A stretch of 5,017 bases of DNA from JAKPQD01 sp029572965 (GTDB lineage Bacteria; Bacteroidota; Bacteroidia; Bacteroidales; DTGW01), in assembly GCA_035374585.1 (NCBI GenBank), contig DAOSPF010000123.1, positions 1-5,017 of the forward strand. The letters run 5' to 3'. This document shows, piece by piece, positions 1-5,012 of this stretch. Numbering within the stretch: the stretch's first letter is position 1; each line of letters begins with the position of its first letter. The notes beneath the pieces are model-generated. The model was not told the origin of the DNA. It ran no database searches and saw nothing but the letters and a program-made list of their open reading frames with translations. A program made the translations under genes and the position numbers.

Positions 1-159
1 ACAGACTTTTTGCGGCTTTCAGAAAGGGTTGGTGCTAAATACCGACAAAGTCGGGGGCATCCTCCAACAGTGTTTCCCTGTTTTATTATTAAAAGCTTTG
101 TATTTATTGCCTTTTTAACAATAATTGGCAATGTTATTCTTATATCGAATTCACGTTAG
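1..159 (+). CDS. C-terminal end of an unidentified protein with a hydrophobic tail (partial)
   Basis: Reading from base 1, this frame is open for 52 codons and ends at TAG (157-159); the start lies before the window. The first ~23 residues are polar and basic (TDFLRLSERVGAKYRQSRGH). They are followed by a hydrophobic stretch of about 25 residues (FPCFIIKSFVFIAFLTIIG and on) that could be a membrane segment or a buried C-terminal helix, and the protein ends in SNSR. The amino-acid mix looks like real coding sequence and the opposite strand is full of stops here. The family cannot be named from this fragment; a C-terminal tail of a glycosyltransferase or a methyltransferase is possible but is a guess. 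It converges on the minus-strand acyltransferase gene, and no clear terminator lies between them. Confidence 0.6.
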   Translation, partial: TDFLRLSERVGAKYRQSRGHPPTVFPCFIIKSFVFIAFLTIIGNVILISNSR

Positions 160-242
160 TTTACAGACTTCAAAATAACCTCGATGAGCGCTTCCTTATA
201 CCTTTGATTTCCTGATTTTTGTGCAAGTGCCTGAAATTGCAT
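156..242 (-). other. Doubtful 28-residue open frame downstream of the acyltransferase gene
   Basis: The 138 bases between the left-edge gene and the acyltransferase gene hold a short minus-strand frame, ATG at 240-242 and stop at 156-158. It encodes a peptide beginning MQFQALAQKSGNQRYKEAL and ending in IEVILKSVN, which reads like an amphipathic helix. The same frame is open a further 12 codons upstream of this ATG. Its stop overlaps the stop of the plus-strand gene by two bases. No ribosome-binding site is evident. It could be a small protein, the remnant of a lost gene or chance. Nothing else, including a strong terminator, was seen in 160-297; only weak 5-bp inverted repeats (such as GTGCC with GGCAC, about 227-252) occur. 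Confidence 0.15.
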
Positions 243-297
243 TGATTGGGCACATTGAAAGAGTGGGGGTTGAAATATTTAAAAGGAATAAAGCTTC

Positions 298-1380
298 TTA
301 ATAAAAATACTTTTTCAACTTGAGAAACCTGTTTTCAAACAAATAATACGAAAAGGCACTAATAACAATGGTTGTTACCAAAGATGCCATGAAAAATAAG
401 ATAGCAGGCAAAAACTGAGACAGGTTGATCTGAAAACGTAGGCTCAGCTGATAAAATAGGTTGATAACAATTGTATGGTAAAGGTAAAGGCCGTAAGTCC
501 ACACTCCTAATCGGCTTAAAATATTGCTATCACTTACCTTGAAATAATTTTCGGCAGGAATGACAATACAAATAAGGCATGCAAAGAGTACTGAAAAAAT
601 AATAGGTTCATAAAGCCATCTCCAGTCATTGGAGGTATGAGGTGATACTATGACAAAAACTAAACAGAGTACCAGCATCAATGCTTTTAAAAATATTGGG
701 ATACGATTTATTTTTTCTTCAAAAGCCTCTTTTTTAGTTGTAAGCAGATATGCCGGAATAGCCCCAGCACAGAAATAAATAAGGTTTGTTGATATTTCTA
801 TTGTTTGCCAGTTTTGATAATGAAATATTCCGTTGGCTATAATAGAAGCTAATACAGATATTCCCAGAAAAACCGGGACATGTTTCAGCTTTATAAACAG
901 AAAAGATAAGCCCCACAACAGATAGAAATGTTCTTCGATACACAATGACCACATTACACCTAAAGGAGATACATTTGGCTCCATACCAGTGAATAACATT
1001 TTATAATTCTCAAGGAAAAGGCAGGACATCCACCATGCAGGCTCGTACCCTTCGGGCGAAGAATTGATTTTGACAATGGAAAGAATGTAAGGCGTGGCGA
1101 ATGCAAAAAGTATCATGAGGAAATACAAAGGCCATATACGAAGTATCCTTCGCAGGTAAAAATAATAAAGGTTAAATTTCCCAGTAGTTTCTTTTTCGTG
1201 AAAAATAATATAAGAGATAAGAAAACCGCTGAGTACAAAGAAAAAGACTACGCCAATCCCGCCACCAGCCTTCAAATAACTAAATATTGGGAACCCGGCA
1301 ATAGGGATATGCAGCAGAAAAACCTTAAAGAATGCCAGGAACCTAAGCGTATCAAAGGTATGAAAAAACCGTCTTTGCAT
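298..1380 (-). CDS. Membrane acyltransferase, acyltransferase-3 (OafA/YrhL-like) family
   Basis: This 360-residue integral membrane protein very probably transfers an acyl group, usually acetyl, onto a sugar of a surface polysaccharide or glycolipid at the inner membrane. Seen in the sequence: the family's N-terminal motif with an early basic residue, DTLRFLAFF and His24; the glycine/phenylalanine-rich GVVFFFVLSGFLIS (43-56); the arginine cluster FYLRRILRIWPLY (74-86); WSLCIEEHFYLLWG (144-157); many hydrophobic segments; and a late GLYLYH (297-302) followed by the terminal FENRFLKLKK. Its length is close to that of a bare acyltransferase-3 domain, with no fused SGNH or other domain. It starts 3 bases after the aminotransferase stop, so the two are almost surely co-transcribed and perhaps translationally coupled; no separate ribosome-binding site is obvious. 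The acceptor and acyl donor cannot be read from sequence; O-acylation of the sugar made by its neighbour's pathway is an inference. Confidence 0.92.
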   Translation of the reverse strand: MQRRFFHTFDTLRFLAFFKVFLLHIPIAGFPIFSYLKAGGGIGVVFFFVLSGFLISYIIFHEKETTGKFNLYYFYLRRILRIWPLYFLMILFAFATPYILSIVKINSSPEGYEPAWWMSCLFLENYKMLFTGMEPNVSPLGVMWSLCIEEHFYLLWGLSFLFIKLKHVPVFLGISVLASIIANGIFHYQNWQTIEISTNLIYFCAGAIPAYLLTTKKEAFEEKINRIPIFLKALMLVLCLVFVIVSPHTSNDWRWLYEPIIFSVLFACLICIVIPAENYFKVSDSNILSRLGVWTYGLYLYHTIVINLFYQLSLRFQINLSQFLPAILFFMASLVTTIVISAFSYYLFENRFLKLKKYFY

Positions 1381-1383
1381 GGC

Positions 1384-2511
1384 CTATTTAAAAAATTGAA
1401 TAATGCAATCGGCTATATACTTTATCTGCTCTTCATCCAGTTCAGTATGCATAGGCAACGAAAGTATCTTACCACAAATCATCTCGGTGTTTTTCAGGTG
1501 TTTTGTATCTATAACATATTGGACAAAGGCTTTTTGCTGGTGCAAGGCTTTGGGATAGTATATCATGGTCGGGATTCCCTTGTCTTCAAGATACTTTTTC
1601 AGTTCATCGCGGTTACCTTTTTCAACAATAATAGAATATTGATTGTAGGTATGCGTGCTGGTCTTAACTTTTTCGGGCAGTTTTATGCCTTTCACTTTTT
1701 TAAGTTCTTCATTATAATGAGAAGCCGCTTTTTGACGAGCTGAAATATAGTTGTCAAGGTATTTTAGCTTCACATTGAGAATGGCAGCCTGTATGGTATC
1801 AAGCCTTGAGTTGACACCCGGTATTTCATGTTCATATTTTACTGCCATTCCGTGATTGGCAATCAATCTGCACTTTTGTGCGAATATGTCATCGTTGGTA
1901 AAAATGCAACCGCCATCGCCAAAACAACCAAGGTTTTTGGACGGGAAAAACGAAGTGCAACCAATGTTCCCAAGTGTACCTCCTTTGTGTGGTGTGCCAC
2001 ATGGGAAATGATGGGCAGCGCCCATAGCTTGTGCAGCATCTTCAATGACATAAAGTTTATGTTTATTGGCAAGTCTCAGAATACGGGTCATATCGGCGCA
2101 TTGGCCAAACAAATGAACAGGAATAATGGCCTTTGTTTTAGATGTCACCAGCTTCTCGGCATGGTTGATGTCTATGGTAAACAGCCCTGGATCAATATCC
2201 GCAAAAACAGGTATTAAACCACAGTATATGGCCGCCTCAGCCGTTGCAGCAAAAGTAAACGACGGGACAATCACTTCTGAACCAGCTGGTAAATCAAGTG
2301 ATTTGAGGGCAATAATCAATGCATCGGTTCCATTGGCGCATGATATGGCATATTTTACGCCCATATATTTGGCCACAGCTTCTTCAAACTGCTTTACCTG
2401 CGGGCCTTTAATGTATTGGGCAGACGAAACAACCTCCTGGATGGCGGTATCTATTTCTTCTTTGATGCTGGCATATTGCGTTTGCAGGTCAACCATGCAG
2501 ATGGGCTTCAT
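1384..2511 (-). CDS. DegT/DnrJ/EryC1/StrS family sugar aminotransferase, WbpE/WlbC-like
   Basis: This 375-residue PLP enzyme should move an amino group, usually from glutamate, onto a keto group of a nucleotide-linked sugar in the cytoplasm. Visible landmarks: MVDLQTQYASI near the N-terminus, CANGTDAL (58-65), VIEDAAQ with the cofactor-contacting Asp158 (155-161), the PLP lysine Lys192 in FFPSKNLGCFGDGG, NSRLDTIQAAIL (234-245), IYYPKALHQQ and SLPMH near the end. From memory these blocks resemble WbpE/WlbC, which make UDP-GlcNAc(3NH2)A, more than FdtB-type enzymes, but the substrate is unproven, so no symbol is given. The chosen ATG follows AAAGGA by two bases and gives the usual family N-terminus; Met6 is an alternative. 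Residues 166-180 carry an apparent His/Cys-containing insertion. It is the first gene of an operon with the acyltransferase. The dehydrogenase and acetyltransferase expected for a WbpE pathway are not in the window. Confidence 0.94.
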   Translation of the reverse strand: MKPICMVDLQTQYASIKEEIDTAIQEVVSSAQYIKGPQVKQFEEAVAKYMGVKYAISCANGTDALIIALKSLDLPAGSEVIVPSFTFAATAEAAIYCGLIPVFADIDPGLFTIDINHAEKLVTSKTKAIIPVHLFGQCADMTRILRLANKHKLYVIEDAAQAMGAAHHFPCGTPHKGGTLGNIGCTSFFPSKNLGCFGDGGCIFTNDDIFAQKCRLIANHGMAVKYEHEIPGVNSRLDTIQAAILNVKLKYLDNYISARQKAASHYNEELKKVKGIKLPEKVKTSTHTYNQYSIIVEKGNRDELKKYLEDKGIPTMIYYPKALHQQKAFVQYVIDTKHLKNTEMICGKILSLPMHTELDEEQIKYIADCIIQFFK

Positions 2512-2530
2512 ATTCCTTTATTTTTTGAAC

Positions 2531-2538
2531 CAAAAATA
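2531..2538 (-). promoter_or_regulatory. Candidate -7 promoter element of the aminotransferase-acyltransferase operon
   Basis: On the minus strand this reads TATTTTTG, an exact match to the Bacteroidota -7 consensus TAnnTTTG. It would place transcription start roughly a dozen bases before the aminotransferase ATG. No TTG or TTTG is seen at the expected distance upstream (about 19-20 bases), and the surrounding sequence is very AT-rich, so a chance match is possible. Confidence 0.35.
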
Positions 2539-2747
2539 AAATATATTAACGCTAAATAATTACTTTTAGTCTAAAATTCATTAATAATGCCCCTTTCTAC
2601 CCTTATTTCATATTGTGGCTATGTATGTTCGGAATACCCGCGTTATATTGCCACGCAAAACAACGATGTGCATGAATTGGAAAACCTTGCCAGGCTTTGG
2701 TTTCGGCTTGGTCTTCGCGACCGTGTTGTTTCTGCCCAAGAGATGAG

Positions 2748-2760
2748 GTGCATAGTGCAC
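2748..2760. repeat. Short perfect inverted repeat (5-bp stem, 3-base loop)
   Basis: GTGCA at 2748-2752 pairs with TGCAC at 2756-2760 around the loop TAG. It is the first of a run of hairpins within the GC-rich island. A 5-bp stem alone is easily due to chance. Confidence 0.4.
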
Positions 2761-2782
2761 TAAAGATAAAGCCTGCAGATAT

Positions 2783-2796
2783 CAGGTTAATACCTG
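2783..2796. repeat. Short perfect inverted repeat (5-bp stem, 4-base loop)
   Basis: CAGGT at 2783-2787 pairs with ACCTG at 2792-2796 around the loop TAAT. It is the second hairpin of the cluster; its stem is short and it is not followed by a run of T on either strand, so it is unlikely to be a terminator. Confidence 0.4.
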
Positions 2797-2806
2797 TCAA
2801 AACCTT

Positions 2807-2838
2807 CAGGGGACAACCCATTGTTGTGGTTTCCCCTG
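2807..2838. repeat. Strongest hairpin of the intergenic island (7 + 4 bp with one bulged base)
   Basis: CAGGGGA (2807-2813) is exactly complementary to TCCCCTG (2832-2838). With C2814 bulged, AACC (2815-2818) then pairs with GGTT (2828-2831), leaving a 9-base loop. The stem is GC-rich at its base but no T-run follows on either strand, so it does not look like an intrinsic terminator. A fourth, weaker pairing, AAAGCA (2849-2854) with TGCTTT (2872-2877), follows directly. The arrangement could mark a structured RNA or a long leader of the downstream gene. Confidence 0.5.
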
Positions 2839-2998
2839 CGATAAGATGAAAGCAACTCTCGAAAGAACCGATGCTTTGGCTATAATTATCATAGAACGGT
2901 GCAATGACCATCAATATCAACAGCTAAAAAAAGCATTCCTGATGAAAAGGGAAGTTATCATGGCTCAACTAAATTCTTAACAAACAATGTCAGATGAA

Positions 2999-3029
2999 TT
3001 TGTTACTTTCTGAAAAAATATTAATTTTA
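2999..3029 (+). promoter_or_regulatory. Candidate Bacteroidota promoter of the exported-protein gene
   Basis: TTTG at 2999-3002 matches the -33 element and TAATTTTA at 3022-3029 matches TAnnTTTG at seven of eight positions. The 19-base spacing is what the phylum's main sigma factor prefers. Transcription would start near 3034-3037, giving an AT-rich leader of about 30 bases before the ATG at 3065, without a clear Shine-Dalgarno sequence. This is the only promoter in the window with both elements at good spacing. Confidence 0.5.
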
Positions 3030-3064
3030 AACATTATTATTCCTAATCTTAAATCTTAAAACAT

Positions 3065-4396
3065 ATGAAAGTAAAATTTACCATTTTTGCCCTGATTTTG
3101 GTTGCCACCATTACCGATTTAGCAGCCCAGGCAAATAAAGTGACTACGCCAAAGTACCGTCGTAGTTCTATTTACACCATCATGATTGACGATGCCGGCC
3201 TTGTAAAAGCCGATACTATCAAACAGGCTTTTTTAACAGCCCCTGTACCCGATAAATACAATGACCACAATCTGGCCATAAAGACTTTTGACCCTCGCAC
3301 TATTACTCTTTCTCCTGAAGAAAAAAAATCAAAAGGCGACAATGCAGGTTCGAAATTTGGAAAAACAATTTTAAATAATACTACCGGAGGCCTTGCTGAT
3401 ACAACTGATGTGGCCGATTTGCCTTTAAAAATTGAAAAATTCCTTAAAGCCAATGGTATTGCCAGGGGTATGGTTGCCAAATGGTTTAACAGGAATGAAA
3501 AAGGCGAGTTTAATATGGAACTTATTGGCGAGCGCGGACAATACGATGCTACCGAGATGGCTGCCAATATTGCCAAAAAAACTGCCCGTGGCACAGCTTC
3601 ATTGTCAGATGCCGGCGAAGAACTGATTGGCAACACTTTCGTTGTTGTGACCCGGTTCAAATACGTTAGCAAAGAAGAAATTGCTGAGGCTGCCAAAGGC
3701 ATGCTTTCAATGGTCGAAAAATATGGCGGTTCTACTGCTGCTTCTATTGCAAAGGTTGGTTCTGTTGCTGCTACTGTTGCTGCTAAAGGTTATGTTGTTC
3801 AAACTACCTCTTACCTTTACAAACTTCGTTGGAATGATTCAATAGCCGCTGTTTTCTATCAAGATTATTGGGTAGATGCCAACAATTTTGACCAAAAGAA
3901 AAAAGAAGCTTTTGATACTACCAATCTTTTTACACTCGATTTGATTGGTACTGAGAAAGCATGGGCTGATGTTCAGTCTTCTATCTTTACCAAAAAAAGC
4001 GAAGCAGAGTTAGTTCGTATTGCTACTGTTCAGGCTATCGATGCTGTTATTGCCAAATTACAGAAAAAATATGACGTTTTCAAAACAAAGACCCCTATTT
4101 ATACCACAGAGCCCCTTACAGCTAAGATTGGTCTGAAAGAAAGCCTTGAAAAAGGTGACAAATTTGAAGTACTTGAGCAAATTTTGGACGAAAAAACAGG
4201 TAAAACAGTTTACAAACGCGTAGGTACCATTAAGGTGGACGGATCTCAAATTTGGGACAACCGTTATATGGCTGCCGAAATACAACCTGTTGACACTACG
4301 GCAGGGGTCCAGAAAAAGCCTGTGATTGACCGTACATTGTTCAAAGGCGCCAGCAGCAAGTATTACGAAGGCATGCTTATTCGACAGATTAAGTAA
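3065..4396 (+). CDS. Exported protein of unknown function, 443 residues
   Basis: I do not recognise a named family. The N-terminus is a standard signal peptide: basic MKVK, a hydrophobic core (FTIFALILVATI) and a likely cleavage after an AxA-type site near residues 21-23 (AQA), so the mature protein should be in the periplasm or at the outer membrane. There is no lipobox cysteine. The mature part has an APVPDKYNDHNL block (59-70), GMVAKWFNRNEKGEFNMELIGERGQYDATE (135-164, read in parts), a DAGEELIGNTFVVV block (182-195), and a small-residue, Ala/Gly/Val-rich stretch (221-246) that might contact membrane. The C-terminal part (about 351-402), with KIGLKESLEKGDKFEVL and GTIKV..SQIWDNRY, looks like a small beta-rich domain. 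Codons from about 221 on favour T-ending forms more than the first half, which hints at good expression. It has its own promoter match and terminator, so it is probably transcribed alone. Confidence 0.88.
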   Translation: MKVKFTIFALILVATITDLAAQANKVTTPKYRRSSIYTIMIDDAGLVKADTIKQAFLTAPVPDKYNDHNLAIKTFDPRTITLSPEEKKSKGDNAGSKFGKTILNNTTGGLADTTDVADLPLKIEKFLKANGIARGMVAKWFNRNEKGEFNMELIGERGQYDATEMAANIAKKTARGTASLSDAGEELIGNTFVVVTRFKYVSKEEIAEAAKGMLSMVEKYGGSTAASIAKVGSVAATVAAKGYVVQTTSYLYKLRWNDSIAAVFYQDYWVDANNFDQKKKEAFDTTNLFTLDLIGTEKAWADVQSSIFTKKSEAELVRIATVQAIDAVIAKLQKKYDVFKTKTPIYTTEPLTAKIGLKESLEKGDKFEVLEQILDEKTGKTVYKRVGTIKVDGSQIWDNRYMAAEIQPVDTTAGVQKKPVIDRTLFKGASSKYYEGMLIRQIK

Positions 4397-4410
4397 TTAT
4401 TGACAATTTG

Positions 4411-4456
4411 AAATAGTAAAAGCCCGTTAGTGAAAACTGACGGGCTTTTGCTATTT
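4411..4456. terminator. Long bidirectional intrinsic terminator between convergent genes
   Basis: Positions 4411-4431 pair with 4436-4456 across a GAAA loop (4432-4435), a continuous 21-bp stem whose only imperfections are two T-G pairs (4417/4450 and 4428/4439). The core AAAAGCCCGT/ACGGGCTTTT supplies the GC clamp and a T-run in either direction. The stem begins 14 bases after the exported-protein stop and ends 10 bases before the stop of the FMN-binding lipoprotein, so it can end both transcripts. The two T-G pairs are stable U-G wobbles only in plus-strand RNA; in minus-strand RNA they become A-C mismatches, so it should fold better for the exported-protein transcript. Confidence 0.92.
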
Positions 4457-4466
4457 CTAATAAAAA

Positions 4467-4904
4467 TTACCTTACATATTTCTTATTAGCTTTAGCTTTT
4501 TCAAGTGCTATGGTTGTAGCATCATGAAACATATTGTACGACCATGTAGCGCCTGTTACAGCATCAACACTATCCAGACATTGCCTTTGCAGCAGCTCTT
4601 TCGGGTATCGTTGTACGCCTGCCCAGTCGTTACGGCATTGTTGAACATATTCTTCATTATTCCCAACGAAATGCTTTTCATACTTTTCGTCAAAAAGCTC
4701 ATTATTGGTAGTATCGATGATATAAAACTCAATGTTGGAAATAACGTTGTTCTCAACGGTTATTTTAGAAACCCCTAAAAAAGGCTCTTGTTTGTATTTC
4801 GATTGCGTGCGGCCTTCGTAAACACCGTTTTTGAGCTTGGGTTGTTGTGTACATGCCAATAAAAATATGGCAGATGTAAGCAAGAGGAATTTAAAAGCTT
4901 TCAT
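4467..4904 (-). CDS. Small FMN-binding domain lipoprotein
   Basis: This 145-residue protein starts with a lipoprotein signal peptide: MKAFKF, a hydrophobic core and the lipobox LLAC with Cys18 as the lipid-bearing residue. The sequence after Cys18 (TQQPKLKN) has no acidic cluster of the kind that sends Bacteroidota lipoproteins to the cell surface, so a periplasm-facing position is more likely. The rest is one FMN-binding domain (RnfG/NqrC C-terminal type): NGVYEGRTQSKYK, a beta-strand region GVSKITVENNVISNIEF, and the C-terminal DAVTGATWS (114-122) followed by an alanine-rich helix. In the family, the Thr of (S/T)GAT (here Thr120) can carry FMN linked by ApbE; whether that happens here is inferred. 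Cys90 and Cys109 might form a disulfide. The role is probably electron transfer, with unknown partners; no ApbE or Rnf/Nqr gene is in the window. It is convergent with the exported-protein gene. Confidence 0.88.
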   Translation of the reverse strand: MKAFKFLLLTSAIFLLACTQQPKLKNGVYEGRTQSKYKQEPFLGVSKITVENNVISNIEFYIIDTTNNELFDEKYEKHFVGNNEEYVQQCRNDWAGVQRYPKELLQRQCLDSVDAVTGATWSYNMFHDATTIALEKAKANKKYVR

Positions 4905-4927
4905 AAGTTTTGTTTACTATATTACAA

Positions 4928-4935
4928 CAAAAATA
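4928..4935 (-). promoter_or_regulatory. Candidate -7 element close to the FMN-binding lipoprotein gene
   Basis: The minus strand reads TATTTTTG, an exact TAnnTTTG match, ending about 23 bases before the ATG at 4902-4904. The nearest upstream TTG (4960-4962) is 24 bases away, longer than the usual 19-20, so the -33 part is weak. A short hairpin (CCTTA 4944-4948 with TAAGG 4953-4957) lies between the two. Confidence 0.4.
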
Positions 4936-4963
4936 GCTTTTACCCTTATTAGTAAGGTTCAAT

Positions 4964-4974
4964 ACTTGTCAAGT
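4964..4974. repeat. Short perfect inverted repeat ACTTG-T-CAAGT upstream of the lipoprotein gene
   Basis: ACTTG (4964-4968) and CAAGT (4970-4974) are exact reverse complements around one base. It sits between the two candidate -7 elements, where a dimeric regulator could bind, but 5-base half-sites of this kind arise often by chance. Confidence 0.2.
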
Positions 4975-5004
4975 TTCACAAGGTTGTTTATGATAACTTA
5001 ATTG

Positions 5005-5012
5005 CAAAGATA
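5005..5012 (-). promoter_or_regulatory. Second candidate -7 element, distal, upstream of the FMN-binding lipoprotein
   Basis: The minus strand reads TATCTTTG followed by CAA, an exact match to TAnnTTTG. Its -33 partner would lie beyond the right edge. If used, it would give a leader of about 95 bases containing the short inverted repeats at 4964-4974 and 4944-4957. Confidence 0.35.

Larger units (their letters stand above)
2587..2980. other. GC-rich island of unknown nature in a 553-base gap between divergent genes
   Basis: The gap 2512-3064 holds no convincing gene, but its centre is not ordinary spacer. By hand count, 2641-2880 is about 47% GC, while 2521-2580 is about 17% and 3001-3060 about 15%. 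On the plus strand there is a 58-codon frame from ATG 2587 to TAA 2761-2763 (contains ENLARLWFRLGLRDRVVSAQ). A second frame, open from about 2756, includes ATG 2846 and ends at TAA 2978-2980 (44 residues from that ATG, starting MKATLERTDALAIIII). The minus strand has a competing 105-residue frame, 2603-2920. None has a recognisable domain or clear ribosome-binding site. The two plus-strand frames meet near 2756, as a frameshifted remnant of one gene would. Several hairpins cluster at 2748-2877. A decayed gene, a dispersed repeat or a structured RNA all remain possible. Confidence 0.4.

Noticed and set aside
42..54. Hairpin CCGAC-AAA-GTCGG near the left edge
   Set aside because: It lies inside the partial coding region and has no following T-run, so it is most likely chance.
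1828..2217. Long plus-strand frames opposite the aminotransferase gene (also 1198-1743 and 2126-2539)
   Set aside because: The minus strand clearly encodes a conserved aminotransferase and acyltransferase; the opposite frames are rich in Cys, Phe and Met and show no family motifs.
2693..2716. Tandem imperfect 12-base repeat (GGCTTTGGTTTC, GGCTTGGTCTTC)
   Set aside because: Only 9 of 12 positions match and there are just two copies; too weak to call a repeat element.
2603..2920. A 105-residue minus-strand frame in the intergenic island
   Set aside because: It has no recognisable domain or clear ribosome-binding site, and its odd mix (QKQHGREDQAETKAW, many His and Cys) does not look like a typical protein. 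It is better treated as part of the unexplained island.
3172..3702. A 176-residue minus-strand frame opposite the exported-protein gene
   Set aside because: The plus strand has a signal peptide, a promoter match and a terminator; this frame is its mirror, rich in serine and proline and without a credible start.
4524..4778. Open frames overlapping the FMN-binding lipoprotein gene
   Set aside because: The FMN-binding frame has a lipobox and the TGAT motif; the overlapping frames have no features of their own.
4944..4972. A sigma-70-like promoter (TTGACA on the minus strand at 4967-4972) for the lipoprotein gene
   Set aside because: No TATAAT-like hexamer lies at 16-18 bases from it, and the organism appears to use the Bacteroidota consensus instead.
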